A stretch of 64,000 bases of DNA, taken from assembly GCF_009176975.1 (NCBI RefSeq), contig NZ_WEZG01000004.1:248001-312000 (forward strand), in the 5' to 3' direction. Every line of letters begins with the position of its first letter. Within the stretch, counting starts at the first letter, position 1. Source of the DNA: Aureimonas psammosilenae. GTDB taxonomy: Bacteria > Pseudomonadota > Alphaproteobacteria > Rhizobiales > Rhizobiaceae. The notes beneath the pieces were generated by a model. That model made no database searches. It was not told the DNA's origin and saw nothing but the letters and a program-made list of their open reading frames with translations. The position numbers and the translations under genes are program-made. Below are positions 27,345 through 37,011 of the stretch, piece after piece.

Positions 27345-28307
27345 TTACCTCAGCGCGGCCTTCAACTCGTCCAGCTTGTCGTTGACGAGCCAGCCGTAAT
27401 AATTCTCCTCCGGCAGCTTCGGTGCTTGGCCCGCGGCGGCGCGGCGCTTGTTCTCGGCGGCCAAAGCCGCCGCGCGGGCACTCGGGTTGCCGACATTGTA
27501 GAGGGTCGCGGTCAGGCCCGGATTGTTCGAGATGTCGAAGCCGGCGACGCGCTTGTAGCTGTCGACCGAGGAGCGGATCACCGCGGCCATGTAGGCGAGC
27601 GACTTGTCCGGGTCCATGATCGCGGCATAGACCTCGCCGGCATCGCGTGGGTCGAGTTCCGGCAGGCCCGACACCTTATGCACGACATCGGAAACCGACA
27701 AAGCCGTCAGCGGGTTGAGCTGGCCGAGGCCGAAGGTTTGGCCGGCATAGAAGGGCTGGAAGAACACCACGCCGAAGCGCTTGTCGGGAAAGCTCCTCCC
27801 TCCCACCCGGCGGCCCCGGAACTCCGCGTTCCAGACGCCCTCGCGGCAGGTCCACAGGGCCTCGTCGCTCCCCTCTCCGCCGCAGTTCCGGAACTCCGGG
27901 CGTTTCACGAAATCGGCCACCTCCTCGCCCTCATAGGCGAACTCGACCTTGGAGGTCATGTAGGACATGGCTTTGACGTAATAGGTCTGGAGGCGGTCCA
28001 GCGCGTCGACATTGTAGGTATGTTCGCCCACCAGCGCGCCGACGATGTGGATCGGATCGATGCCGTAGGCGGAAGCCGCCTTGCGGATCTTGCCTTTCAA
28101 TTCGCCATTGCGGGCGATGAGGTCGCGGATCTTCTCGTATTTCGCCTGAAAGGTGCCGCGCGTGTCGCCGGTGCGCTTCATCGACCCGTAAGGCACGGCG
28201 GGCTGCGCTTCGTTGCGGTTGCCGGGCGGCACCGTGGTCGCCGCCAAAGCGGGGGATGCAACGGCGAGGCAGAAAACGAGCGCAAGCCGCGAAAAGGAAC
28301 GGAGCAT
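27345..28307 (-). CDS. Exported DUF1402 family protein
   Basis: 320 aa with a signal peptide (LRSFSRLALVFCLAVASPALA). The mature part matches the DUF1402 family, found mainly in Hyphomicrobiales: YGIDPIHIVGALVGEHTYNV, FFQPFYAGQTFGLGQLNPL and PDKSLAYMAAVIRSS. The GLGQLNPLTAL pattern and the surrounding Ser/Glu pattern suggest a lysozyme-like fold related to lytic transglycosylases, but catalytic function is unproven. ATG 28307 is chosen because the longer frame would start inside a parS-like palindrome. Confidence 0.85.
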   Translation of the reverse strand: MLRSFSRLALVFCLAVASPALAATTVPPGNRNEAQPAVPYGSMKRTGDTRGTFQAKYEKIRDLIARNGELKGKIRKAASAYGIDPIHIVGALVGEHTYNVDALDRLQTYYVKAMSYMTSKVEFAYEGEEVADFVKRPEFRNCGGEGSDEALWTCREGVWNAEFRGRRVGGRSFPDKRFGVVFFQPFYAGQTFGLGQLNPLTALSVSDVVHKVSGLPELDPRDAGEVYAAIMDPDKSLAYMAAVIRSSVDSYKRVAGFDISNNPGLTATLYNVGNPSARAAALAAENKRRAAAGQAPKLPEENYYGWLVNDKLDELKAALR

Positions 28308-28380
28308 GGGAAAGAACCGTGAAAGGCCGGACGGCGCTCCGATAGCGCTTCTTCGCCGGCCGATGCAAATCATGCCGCCG

Positions 28381-28396
28381 TGTTCCACGTGAAACA
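28381..28396. other. parS-like ParB-binding palindrome, site 2
   Basis: TGTTCCACGTGAAACA matches TGTTTCACGTGAAACA at 15 of 16 bases. It lies in the 104-bp gap between the DUF3140 gene and the DUF1402 gene, both on the minus strand. Non-coding position, about 31 kb from the origin. Confidence 0.88.
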
Positions 28397-28411
28397 TTGC
28401 GGCTTCTGAGT

Positions 28412-28771
28412 TCAGTCTTTTGTGGGATCGTGGCCCCAGTTCTTCAGGGAATAGGTCCAGTTGGTGTCCTCGATATCGCCCTTCGGCTTCTGCTTCAGAT
28501 GGCGATGGACGTAGCCGACGACCTTGGCCATGTGGTCCCAGTCGTCTTCTTCGAGATCGGTTTTCTTCTTCGCCTTGATCTCCAGAATGCGCTCGCCGCT
28601 CTTGTGCCCGGTGGATTCACCGCCGCCCGTCTTGCCGGACGACGCCGCGCCGGACTGCGTGTCGCCGACGCTTTTCGACTCTTCCGTGTCCAACCATTTC
28701 TTCAGGGCGGCGGGCGTCATGTTCACCGCCTCCTCCCATTCCTTCCAGATCGTGTCGTGATCCTTCGCCAT
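28412..28771 (-). CDS. DUF3140 family protein
   Basis: 119 aa. The start MAKDHDTIWKEWEEAVNMTP and the later HKSGERILEIKAKKKTDLEE and DDWDHMAKVVGYVHRHLKQ are typical of DUF3140, small basic proteins sometimes linked to DNA binding. ATG 28771 is preceded by GGGAGAG. It is a cytoplasmic, Lys-rich protein with a Gly/Ser-rich middle. Function unknown. Confidence 0.8.
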   Translation of the reverse strand: MAKDHDTIWKEWEEAVNMTPAALKKWLDTEESKSVGDTQSGAASSGKTGGGESTGHKSGERILEIKAKKKTDLEEDDWDHMAKVVGYVHRHLKQKPKGDIEDTNWTYSLKNWGHDPTKD

Positions 28772-28853
28772 CCACCGCTCTCCCGTGTCACCTTGGCGGC
28801 GAACGGAAGAGTTCGTCGCCAAGTTCCCGGAAATGACGGCGTGCCGCAGGCTC

Positions 28854-29315
28854 TCAGGCGTAATGGGTCGGAAGCGCGCTGCCCGCCTTCAGCGTTTCCA
28901 TGGAAATGTAGGCCGACATATCGAAGAACTCAATGCGCGACACCAAGCGCTTGTAGACGGCGTCGTAATGCTCGACATCCGGCAGGACGAGCTTCAGGAT
29001 GTAATCGAAATTGCCGGTCAGCCGGTGCACCTCGACGATCTCGGGGATGCTGGACACGGCCCGGCGGAACTCGTCCAGCCAATCGGCGGAATGGCGCTGC
29101 GTCTTGACGATCAGGAAGATCGTCGTCGGCAGCTTCATTCGGGCGCGGTCGAGAAGCGCCACGCGCCGCGCGATATACCCTTCCGCTTCCAGGCGCTGGA
29201 TGCGGCGCGAACAGGCCGAAGGCGACAGCGAAACTCGGGCGGCGATCTCCGCCACTGGCTTCTCAGTGTCCTCCTGTAGCAGGGCCAGAATGGTGCGGTC
29301 GCGATCGTCGAGCAT
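28854..29315 (-). CDS. Lrp/AsnC family transcriptional regulator
   Basis: 153 aa. The HTH covers about residues 1-60 ([20 protein letters not shown], then [21 protein letters not shown]), followed by the ligand-binding RAM domain ([22 protein letters not shown]). ATG 29315 is the family start. It is divergent from the Asp/Glu racemase gene, so an amino-acid effector and control of that gene are plausible but not shown. Confidence 0.92.
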   Translation of the reverse strand: MLDDRDRTILALLQEDTEKPVAEIAARVSLSPSACSRRIQRLEAEGYIARRVALLDRARMKLPTTIFLIVKTQRHSADWLDEFRRAVSSIPEIVEVHRLTGNFDYILKLVLPDVEHYDAVYKRLVSRIEFFDMSAYISMETLKAGSALPTHYA

Positions 29316-29481
29316 AAAGGCGAAGATTGCATATCGAACTTCGCCAGCGCAACAGCGATGCATCTTCCGCGTAAAATCCGCCTTATAAATGCAGAAGTCT
29401 GTCGGCCTTTGCCATCAAACGCGCGCCGTTGGCGGAAGGTTTGCATCATCCTCTTTTCATCAGAAGGGGAAGGACGACACG

Positions 29482-30210
29482 ATGAAGACGATCGGGCTGA
29501 TCGGGGGCATGAGCTGGGAATCCAGCGCCGTTTATTACCGCCTTCTGAACGAGGCGGCGAGGGCGCGGTTCGGCGGGCTGGCCTCGGCCGACGTGCTTCT
29601 CCATTCGCTCGACTTCTCCGCCGTCGTCGCCCTTCAGAAGGCCGGACGCTGGGATCTCGCTGCCGACATGCTGGCGGCCAGCGCCGGCAAGCTGCAACTG
29701 GCCGGGGCGGACTGCGTGCTGATCTGCACCAACACCATGCATCTCGTCGCCGACCAAGTCGCTGCCACCCTGTCCGTTCCGTTGATCGACATCGTCGCCG
29801 AAACCGGCGCGGCGATCACCGCCTCCGGCCGGCACCGCCCCCTGCTTCTGGCTACCCGCTACACGATGGAGCACGGCTTCTATGCGAAGCGGATGCAGGA
29901 GACGTCTGGCATTTCGCCGATCGTGCCGAACGAAGAGGATCGCGCCCTCGTTCATCGCGTGATCTTCGACGAGCTTTGCCAGGGGATCGTCAGCCAAGCT
30001 TCGCGCGAGGCGATGCTGGCCGTCGTGGAGCGCGGCCGGATGGCCGGCGCGGACTGCGTGATCCTCGGCTGCACCGAAATCTGCTTGCTGCTCGACCCCG
30101 ATGCGCTGGTTCTCCCCGGCTTCTGCTCGACGCGCATCCATGCCGATGCCGCCGCCCGCTTCGCCTTTCCGGATGTCGTGCGTCAGTTTCACGACAAGGT
30201 CGCCGCATAG
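29482..30210 (+). CDS. Aspartate/glutamate racemase family protein
   Basis: 242 aa. Two catalytic Cys lie in ICTNTMHLVA and ILGCTEICLL, as required for the two-base racemisation of aspartate or related acids. The N-terminal MKTIGLIGGMSWESS is typical of the YgeA/aspartate racemase branch. ATG 29482 is preceded by GGGGAAGGA. It is next to a divergent Lrp/AsnC regulator. Substrate (Asp, Glu or broad) cannot be decided. Confidence 0.9.
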   Translation: MKTIGLIGGMSWESSAVYYRLLNEAARARFGGLASADVLLHSLDFSAVVALQKAGRWDLAADMLAASAGKLQLAGADCVLICTNTMHLVADQVAATLSVPLIDIVAETGAAITASGRHRPLLLATRYTMEHGFYAKRMQETSGISPIVPNEEDRALVHRVIFDELCQGIVSQASREAMLAVVERGRMAGADCVILGCTEICLLLDPDALVLPGFCSTRIHADAAARFAFPDVVRQFHDKVAA

Positions 30211-30285
30211 GCTTCAACGGATCGGGACGCCGGGCACTGGGAGGGGTGCCAGGCGTCGCCCTTACGCGAAGAAGAGTTCGAGCCC

Positions 30286-31092
30286 ATGTGCCGTTTCCTC
30301 GCCTATGCCGGCCCGCCGGTCTTTCTGGAACAGCTTCTCGTCACGCCCCGCGCGTCCCTGATCGCGCAGGCCTCGGCCGCGCGCGAGGCCAAGACCGCCG
30401 TCAACGCCGATGGCTGCGGCGTCGGCTGGTATGGCGAGCGCGAGGAGCCCGGCCTTTATCGCGGCATCCTGCCCGCCTGGTCCGACGCCAATCTCGTGTC
30501 GCTTTGCCGCCAGATCCGCTCGCGCTTGTTTCTTGCCCATGTGCGGGCGGCAACCTCCGGCGAGGTGTCCACCGCCAACTGCCATCCCTTCGCGCAAGGC
30601 CGGCATCTCTTCATGCATAACGGCCAGATCGGCGGCTACGAGCGCCTGCGCCGGCGCGTCGATGCCCTGATCCCGGACGCGCTTTATCCTTCCCGCAAAG
30701 GCACGAGCGATTCCGAGGCGATCTTTCTGGCGGCGCTTGGCCAGGGGCTGGAACGCGACCCCGTCGGCGCGATGACGCAGACACTGACCCAGATCGTCGC
30801 CGCAATGAGCCCGGCGGACACCGGCGAGCCTCTGCGCTTCGCCGCCGTTCATACCGATGGCGAAACGCTCTACGCTTATCGCTGGGCGAGCGACGGTCAG
30901 CCGCCCTCGCTTTATTGCCGCGAGGAAGGCGAGGGACTGGTGATCGCCTCCGAGCCCTGCGACGAAAATTCCGGGCGCTGGGCCCCCGTCCCGTCCGGTG
31001 GGCTTCTCACCGTCAGGGGAAACGGCGAGGTGTCTTTGCGCATGCTGGAAATCGACGGCGCGAAGGCGGCAAGCCCGTCCCGCGCCGCCTGA
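30286..31092 (+). CDS. Class II glutamine amidotransferase, EgtC-like
   Basis: 268 aa beginning MCRFLAYAGPP, so Cys2 is the N-terminal nucleophile after Met removal. Further class II motifs are VNADGCGVGWYGE, FLAHVRAATSGEVSTANCHPF and MHNGQIGGYERL. This is the pattern of EgtC gamma-glutamyl hydrolase, used in ergothioneine synthesis. No egtA, egtB or egtD is beside it, so the specific role is uncertain. It follows the racemase by 75 bp on the same strand. Confidence 0.85.
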   Translation: MCRFLAYAGPPVFLEQLLVTPRASLIAQASAAREAKTAVNADGCGVGWYGEREEPGLYRGILPAWSDANLVSLCRQIRSRLFLAHVRAATSGEVSTANCHPFAQGRHLFMHNGQIGGYERLRRRVDALIPDALYPSRKGTSDSEAIFLAALGQGLERDPVGAMTQTLTQIVAAMSPADTGEPLRFAAVHTDGETLYAYRWASDGQPPSLYCREEGEGLVIASEPCDENSGRWAPVPSGGLLTVRGNGEVSLRMLEIDGAKAASPSRAA

Positions 31093-31096
31093 TCGT

Positions 31097-32428
31097 TCAG
31101 GCGAGCGCCACGCGCCGTGTTTCGACATCCACCAATGAGACCAGCACGGCGGCGAGCGCCAGAAGGCCGGCGAAAGCGCCGAGCGCCGTGCCGAAGCCCG
31201 CCGCCATGGCCGGGGCCAGCAGCGAAGGGGCGAGCAGCGCGCCGATCCGCGCCATCGCCCCGGCGCTGCCCATGCCGGTGGAGCGCAAGGGCGTCGGGAA
31301 GACCTCCGGCGTGAAGGCGTAGAGCGCGCCCCAGGTGCCGAGGAGCGCGAAGCTCATCAAAAGCGTCGCTCCCGTCACCAGCGCGCCCGATGTGCCGAGC
31401 GCGAACAGGAAGCAGCCGAGCGCGCTCAAGATCAGGAAGCCGATCAGCGTCGGCTTGCGGCCCCAGCGCTCCACCCCGTAGGCGGCGAGCGCATAGCCCG
31501 GAAGCTGGGCGAGCGCGACCATGACGAGGAAGAGATGGCCGCGCACGAAGCCGAGCCCGCCCGCCGCGAGCTTCACCGGCAACCACACGAAGACGCCGTA
31601 ATAGGACACGGACACGAGCAGCCAGACCAGAAGAAGCGGCACGGAGCGGCGGCGCAGTTCAGCCGAAAACAGGGCGGAAACCGGCAGCTTCGCGGGAATG
31701 GCGCTCACTGTCCCTCGATCGAGGGCAAGCGCGCGAGGCCTCCGCCCGTTGACGCTCGCGACGCGGTCGAGGACGGCCTGCGCTTCATCCACCCTCCCCT
31801 GGCGGAACAAGAACAGCGGCGATTCCGGCAGGCCGAGGCGCAGAACGAGGCCGATCAAGCCCGGCAGCGCGATCACGAGGAAAATCGTGCGCCACGGGTC
31901 CACACCCCCGACATTGGCGGCCAGAAGCGCGAGCAGCGCGACCGCTACCGTTCCCACGGCCCAGAAACCCTCCAGCGCCACCAGCCACCGCCCGCGCCGC
32001 TCGGCCGGCAGGAACTCGGCCATCATGGCGTAGTCCACCGGCAGGGTGCCGCCGACCCCGATGCCGGTGAGGAAGCGCAAGGCGAGGAGCCACGCGAAGT
32101 CGGGCGCGAAGGCCGAAGCGATGCCGAACACGGCGTCGATCAGAACGCCCGCGATCAGAACGGGGCGGCGGCCGATCCGGTCCGCGAGGCGGCCGAACAC
32201 GAAGGCGCCGACCATCATGCCGAGAAACAAGGCCGTTCCCGTTTGCAGCGCCTCGGGCACCGTCAGATCGAAGCTCGCCGCGATGGCCGCGGCGGTGAAG
32301 CCGACGGCCAGAACCTGCATCGCGTCGGCCGCCCAGACGAGACCGAAGATGCCGAGAAGCCGGCGCTGAAACCGCCCTGTTCCGGCCGAGGACAAAGCTT
32401 GTTCGAAGGAAGAACCGCTGCCGGACAT
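31097..32428 (-). CDS. MFS transporter
   Basis: 443-aa major facilitator with about 12 membrane segments. The motif GAFVFGRLADRIGRRPVLIAG between helices 2 and 3 is the classical MFS loop. Helix 4-5 RFLTGIGVGGTLPVDYAMMAEF resembles the organic-acid and metabolite:H+ symporter branch. ATG 32428 sits before the first cytoplasmic segment. It faces the amidotransferase gene with 4 bp between the stops. Substrate unknown. Confidence 0.88.
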   Translation of the reverse strand: MSGSGSSFEQALSSAGTGRFQRRLLGIFGLVWAADAMQVLAVGFTAAAIAASFDLTVPEALQTGTALFLGMMVGAFVFGRLADRIGRRPVLIAGVLIDAVFGIASAFAPDFAWLLALRFLTGIGVGGTLPVDYAMMAEFLPAERRGRWLVALEGFWAVGTVAVALLALLAANVGGVDPWRTIFLVIALPGLIGLVLRLGLPESPLFLFRQGRVDEAQAVLDRVASVNGRRPRALALDRGTVSAIPAKLPVSALFSAELRRRSVPLLLVWLLVSVSYYGVFVWLPVKLAAGGLGFVRGHLFLVMVALAQLPGYALAAYGVERWGRKPTLIGFLILSALGCFLFALGTSGALVTGATLLMSFALLGTWGALYAFTPEVFPTPLRSTGMGSAGAMARIGALLAPSLLAPAMAAGFGTALGAFAGLLALAAVLVSLVDVETRRVALA

Positions 32429-32617
32429 AGGCTCGCTTCTCAAAAAGGCTTGGCTGCCCTGGATCGCGACCGAACTGACGCAAGAAGACCTGCACCCAGC
32501 TACGATCAATTTGAAATATAGCCGCCTAAAAAGCGCGCCGACGCAAGTTCCGATTAACGTCGATCAACAAGAATATTCAACCGAGAAGCAACCCACCGAA
32601 CGAAGATTGCAACCGAG

Positions 32618-34210
32618 ATGAGCACGCCCAACGCCGCCAAGACCCTTGATGAGCGGCTCGCCTTTCTGGGGATCGACGAAGCGTCGAAAACGAGGTTGCG
32701 CAGCCTCGGCCCCACCATCGAAGCCTCGATCGGCAGTGCTCTCGACGCCTTCTATTCCAAGGCCGCGACCGATCCCAATACGCGGGGCTTCTTCCGCGAT
32801 CCGGCTCACATCGCGAGCGCGAAGGAGCGTCAGGCGCGCCATTGGGGGCTGATCTCGCAGGCGAGCTTCAACGATCGTTACGTGGAAGGCGTGTCGGCGG
32901 TCGGGCGCGTCCATGCCCGTCTCGGGCTCGAACCGCGCTGGTATATCGGCGGCTACGGCCTCATCGTCGAGAAGCTGATCGCCGAGATCGTGGAAGCGCG
33001 CTGGCCCTCGCGCTTCGGCCGGAGCCATTCCGCCCGGCTGGCGCAGGAAGTGGCGGTGGTGGTGAAGGCCGCGCTTCTCGACATGGATTACGGCATATCG
33101 ACCTATCTGGAAGCGCTCGATGCGCAGCGGCGTGCGTCGGAAGAAGCACGGGCGAAAGGCGAGGCCGAGTTGAAGTCCGCGCTCGCGGCCTTCGCCCAGG
33201 CTTTCGCGGATCTTCGCAAAGGGGATCTCGCGGCGCGGATCGAAGCGGATCTCGACGGCGATTTCGTCGGCATGGCGAAGGACTACAACGAAGCCGCCGC
33301 CGCCCTGGAAGACACACTCGGCAAGGTGACGGGCTCCATTTCCTCCATTCGCGGGGGCCTTGGCGAGATCACGGTGGCGGCGGGCGACCTGTCGCAGCGC
33401 ACCGAGCAACAGGCGGCGAGCCTGGAAGAAACGGTGGCGGCGCTCGCCGAAGTGATGCGCGGCGTCGACGGCACGGCGGGACGCGCGGCCGAAGCGCGGG
33501 GGGCGGCCGCCGCCGCCCTGATGAACGCGGAAAAAGGCGGCGTCATCGTGGATCAGGCCATCAGTGCGATGGGGGCGATCGAGCAGTCCTCGGAAAAGAT
33601 CGGCCGGATCATCGGCGTGATCGACGAGATCGCCTTTCAGACCAACCTCCTGGCGCTCAACGCGGGCGTGGAAGCCGCGCGCGCAGGCGAAGCCGGCCGA
33701 GGCTTCGCGGTGGTGGCGCAGGAAGTGCGGGGCCTCGCGCAGCGTTCGGCGGAAGCCGCCAAGGAGATCAAGGACCTGATCTCGACCTCCTCGGCGCAGG
33801 TCGCGCAAGGGGTCGATCTCGTCACGGCCTCGGGCAGGAGTCTCGGCGAGATCGTGTCGACCGTCGGCACGGTGGCCAATGTCGTGTCCGAGATCGCGGC
33901 CGCCTCCCGCGAGCAGGCGGTGGCGCTGAAGGAGGTGGCGGTGGCCGCCGATCAGATGGACAAGGTCACGCAGCAGAACGCCGCCATGGTGGAGGAAACC
34001 ACCGCGGCGGCGCAGTCGCTCGCCAGCGAAACGGAGGAACTCGCCCGTCTCGCCGAACGCTTCGTCACCAGAACCGGCAACACGGACCCGCGCGCCGCGA
34101 AGGCTCCCGCCCGCCGCGCACCGCCTGCCCCGTCCCGCGCCGCGCCGGTGCGGCAGGCGAGGCCCATGATACAGGCCAAGCCCGCCAGCGACGATTGGGA
34201 GGAGTTCTGA
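32618..34210 (+). CDS. Globin-coupled soluble chemoreceptor
   Basis: 530 aa with no membrane segment. The N-terminal protoglobin domain (residues about 10-165) has the proximal haem His at about 99 ([20 protein letters not shown]). A short HAMP-like linker (about 175-240) is followed by an MA chemotaxis signalling domain with the hairpin tip [20 protein letters not shown]. The C-terminus DDWEEF is a CheR/CheB-tethering-type pentapeptide. Expected role: oxygen sensing (HemAT-like aerotaxis) from the cytoplasm. Upstream gap 32429-32617 is A+T-rich, as for a promoter. Confidence 0.92.
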   Translation: MSTPNAAKTLDERLAFLGIDEASKTRLRSLGPTIEASIGSALDAFYSKAATDPNTRGFFRDPAHIASAKERQARHWGLISQASFNDRYVEGVSAVGRVHARLGLEPRWYIGGYGLIVEKLIAEIVEARWPSRFGRSHSARLAQEVAVVVKAALLDMDYGISTYLEALDAQRRASEEARAKGEAELKSALAAFAQAFADLRKGDLAARIEADLDGDFVGMAKDYNEAAAALEDTLGKVTGSISSIRGGLGEITVAAGDLSQRTEQQAASLEETVAALAEVMRGVDGTAGRAAEARGAAAAALMNAEKGGVIVDQAISAMGAIEQSSEKIGRIIGVIDEIAFQTNLLALNAGVEAARAGEAGRGFAVVAQEVRGLAQRSAEAAKEIKDLISTSSAQVAQGVDLVTASGRSLGEIVSTVGTVANVVSEIAAASREQAVALKEVAVAADQMDKVTQQNAAMVEETTAAAQSLASETEELARLAERFVTRTGNTDPRAAKAPARRAPPAPSRAAPVRQARPMIQAKPASDDWEEF

Positions 34211-34217
34211 TCCCTCG

Positions 34218-35525
34218 TCAGAGGATGTAGCGGGACAGGTCGACGTTTCCGGCGATGCCGTCCAGCGCCTTCCGGACATAGTCGGCATCCACGGTGAAGC
34301 TCTGACCGCCCCGGTCGGGCGCTTCGAAGGAGATTTCGTCCAGAACCCGCTCCATCACGGTCTGGAGCCGGCGCGCGCCGATATTCTCCACCGAGCCGTT
34401 GAGGCTGACGGCAAGATCGGCGATCGCATCGATGGCGTCGTCGGTCACCTCCAGCGTGACGTTCTCGGTCTTCATCAAGGCGATGTACTGCTTGATGAGG
34501 CTCGCCTCCGTTTCCGTCAGGATGCGGCGGAAATCGTCCTTGGTAAGCGCCCTCAGTTCCACGCGGATCGGCAAACGGCCCTGGAGTTCCGGCAGGAGGT
34601 CGGAAGGTTTGGCGACGTGGAAGGCGCCGGACGCGATGAAGAGGATGTGGTCGGTCTTCACCGGCCCGTGCTTGGTGGCGACGGTGGTGCCTTCCACGAG
34701 CGGCAGAAGATCGCGCTGCACGCCCTCGCGCGACACGCCCGCGCCGCCATAGCCGTCCTTGTTGGCGACCTTGTCGATCTCGTCCAGGAAGACGATGCCG
34801 TTGTTCTCCACCGCGCGGATCGCTTCGGCGACGACCTGCTCGCCGTCCAGAAGCTTGTCGGATTCCTCGTTGATCAAAAGCGCGTAGGAGTCGCGAACCG
34901 TGGTGCGGCGCTGCTTGGTGCGCCCGCCCATCGCCTTGCCGAACATTTCCGACAGGTTCAAAACGCCGATATTGGCGCCGGGCATGCCTGGGATGTCCAT
35001 GCCGCCGAGCGGATTGGCGGTGTCCGCGACATCGACGTCGATCTCCTTGTCGTCGAGTTCCCCGGCGCGCAGGCGCTTGCGGAAACTGTCGCGCGTCGCC
35101 GGCGAAGCGGTCTTGCCGACAAGGGCGTCCAGCACGCGGTCCTCGGCGCCTTGATGGGCTTTCGCCTTCACTTCCTCGCGCTTCTTCTCGCGCACGAGGC
35201 CGATGCCGATCTCAACAAGATCGCGCACGATCTGCTCCACGTCGCGGCCGACATAGCCGACCTCGGTGAACTTCGTGGCCTCCACCTTGATGAAGGGCGC
35301 GCCAGCCAACCGCGCGAGACGGCGCGAGATTTCGGTCTTGCCGACGCCGGTCGGGCCGATCATCAGGATGTTCTTCGGCATCACCTCCTCGCGCAGCGCC
35401 CCTTCGAGCTGCTGACGGCGCCAGCGGTTGCGCAACGCCACCGCCACGGCGCGCTTGGCGTCCTTCTGGCCGATGATGTGGCGGTCGAGTTCGGAGACGA
35501 TCTCACGAGGGGAGAAGTCGGTCAT
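34218..35525 (-). CDS. hslU: ATP-dependent protease ATPase subunit HslU
   Basis: 435-aa AAA+ unfoldase that feeds substrates to the HslV peptidase. Walker [16 protein letters not shown], Walker [12 protein letters not shown] and the sensor region [21 protein letters not shown] are all present, and the C-terminus NVDLSRYIL carries the tail that docks in HslV. hslV, normally just upstream, is not adjacent: the next gene is an oppositely oriented LuxR-type regulator. HslV must be encoded elsewhere. Confidence 0.97.
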   Translation of the reverse strand: MTDFSPREIVSELDRHIIGQKDAKRAVAVALRNRWRRQQLEGALREEVMPKNILMIGPTGVGKTEISRRLARLAGAPFIKVEATKFTEVGYVGRDVEQIVRDLVEIGIGLVREKKREEVKAKAHQGAEDRVLDALVGKTASPATRDSFRKRLRAGELDDKEIDVDVADTANPLGGMDIPGMPGANIGVLNLSEMFGKAMGGRTKQRRTTVRDSYALLINEESDKLLDGEQVVAEAIRAVENNGIVFLDEIDKVANKDGYGGAGVSREGVQRDLLPLVEGTTVATKHGPVKTDHILFIASGAFHVAKPSDLLPELQGRLPIRVELRALTKDDFRRILTETEASLIKQYIALMKTENVTLEVTDDAIDAIADLAVSLNGSVENIGARRLQTVMERVLDEISFEAPDRGGQSFTVDADYVRKALDGIAGNVDLSRYIL

Positions 35526-35871
35526 GGATGGGTCCAGGCTGGCGCCCGGCGAGGAGCCGGGCCGTGGTCGGGCAAGCCGCGCTTCATGCGGCGACCTCCC
35601 ACAGATGGGGCGTCGCGCTTGGCGGTTCCACTCCCGCCGTCAAACGGAAAATTCGCTGCCATTCACATAAAATTCGATGAGTTTTCCCGCCTATTGATCA
35701 ACGCTTTCGCTATGATGCGATTCGGCCTCCGGGAATGTCCGCTTTATCGGTGGCCGAGCTTAACACTATGAATGGTCGCGGGGATCGTTGTATCCCTTCG
35801 CGTCGATCGGCGACGCGCGGCGGCTTCTCTCGGCTCGCGTGGCCGGCGGGAACGACTTGGCGGGAAATGGA
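35526..35871. promoter_or_regulatory. Divergent intergenic region between hslU and the LuxR-type gene
   Basis: 346 bp without a gene. The hslU-proximal part holds a perfect stem GCCCGGC-GAGGA-GCCGGGC (35544-35562) within the hslU leader. The A+T-rich centre (about 35640-35700, with ATAAAATTC and CTATTGATC) is where promoters are most likely. I did not find a lux-box-like palindrome. Confidence 0.45.
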
Positions 35872-36573
35872 ATGTCCGCAGCAGCGATATTGGAAGCCCT
35901 CCCGACGCCCTGGGACGAAACCCTGCTGCACGATGCCTTGAAGGCCATCATCAAGGCCTATGGCTATACCCACTACGCGATCTTCACCATTCCCTCGCCG
36001 GACGACGTCCGGGCCGAACTGAAGCTCATTCTCGGCAACTGGACGCCGGAATTTCAGAAGGGCTACGAGAAGCTCGGGCTTCAGCGCTATTCGCCGGTGA
36101 TCCGCGCGGTGAAGGCCGGCCCGACGCCTTTCGTCTGGGACCTGGAGTCGCTGTTTCCCGACGACGAACCGACCCCGACCGTGCGCTTTCTGACCGCGAA
36201 TGGCATCCGTGGCGGCGTCTTCGTTCCGGTGCATGGAATGTCGAGCTTCGCGGGGGCGCTCGGCCTTTACGGCGAGCGAACCGATCTGTCGGCGCGCGAG
36301 GCCTGCGAATTGCAGTTCGCGAGCTTCGGCGCCTTCGGCATCCTGGCCGCGTGCCGCCTGGAAGAGAACCGGCGTTCCAATCCGCTGACCCCGCGCGAGC
36401 GCGACTGCCTGAAGCTCGCGATGCTCGGCAAGACCTCGTCCGAGATCGGGATCATCCTGTCATTGTCGGAATATACGGTGTCGCAATATCTGACGGCGGC
36501 GACGCGCAAGATGAACGCCTCCAACCGCACCCATGCCGTCGCGATCGCGGCTCAGATGGGTTACTTGAGCTGA
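35872..36573 (+). CDS. LuxR-type regulator with altered autoinducer-binding site
   Basis: 233 aa: an N-terminal Autoind_bind domain (about 15-160) and a C-terminal LuxR HTH (LTPRERDCLKLAMLGKTSSE, then EYTVSQYLTAATRKM). Aligning the pocket region NWTPEF...YSPVI with the usual NYPxxW...DPVV puts Trp57, Phe61, Tyr65 and Ser74 where TraR has Tyr53, Trp57, Tyr61 and Asp70. The Asp that hydrogen-bonds the AHL amide is thus Ser here. Trp89 and the downstream Gly are kept. No luxI gene is in the window, so it looks like a LuxR solo. ATG 35872 is preferred over TTG 35788. Confidence 0.85.
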   Translation: MSAAAILEALPTPWDETLLHDALKAIIKAYGYTHYAIFTIPSPDDVRAELKLILGNWTPEFQKGYEKLGLQRYSPVIRAVKAGPTPFVWDLESLFPDDEPTPTVRFLTANGIRGGVFVPVHGMSSFAGALGLYGERTDLSAREACELQFASFGAFGILAACRLEENRRSNPLTPRERDCLKLAMLGKTSSEIGIILSLSEYTVSQYLTAATRKMNASNRTHAVAIAAQMGYLS

Positions 36574-36585
36574 GGCCAGCCGGTC

Positions 36586-36957
36586 TCAGCCCATCACCTT
36601 CTCCACCGCCCGGATCATCAGATCGGCGCTGAAGGGCTTGGCGATGAAGCGCGCCTGGGGCGGCAGATCGCCCGGCCCCACCTTCACGCGGCCCGAGCAC
36701 ACGACGACGGACACGTTCGGCCAGCGCTTGACGACCTCATGCGCCAGTGCGATGCCGTCGATCGGACCCGGCATCTCGATATCGGTGAAGAGGAGTTCGA
36801 TCGTCTCGACCTCTTCCAGATGGCGCAGCGCATCGCGCGAGTTCGCCGCTTCCAGAACGGTGAAGCCCGCCTCCTCCAACGTGTCGGCGGCGTCCATCCG
36901 AAGCAGGGGCTCGTCCTCGGCGACCAGCGCCACAGCGTGTTTGAATTTCGCGACCAT
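36586..36957 (-). CDS. Single-domain response regulator
   Basis: 123-aa receiver domain. Acidic pocket residues lie in VAEDEPLLR (about 13-19), the phospho-acceptor is Asp59 in FTDIEMPG, and the conserved Lys is at about 107 (IAKPFS). There is no output domain. It starts 54 bp after the stop of an HWE-type kinase gene on the same strand, so the two probably form a kinase-regulator pair. Start ATG 36957. Confidence 0.9.
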   Translation of the reverse strand: MVAKFKHAVALVAEDEPLLRMDAADTLEEAGFTVLEAANSRDALRHLEEVETIELLFTDIEMPGPIDGIALAHEVVKRWPNVSVVVCSGRVKVGPGDLPPQARFIAKPFSADLMIRAVEKVMG

Positions 36958-37011
36958 GCGCCACAAATTCGCCAGAGAAGGAAAGGTTGCGCCCTTCCTC
37001 AGCGAATGGCG

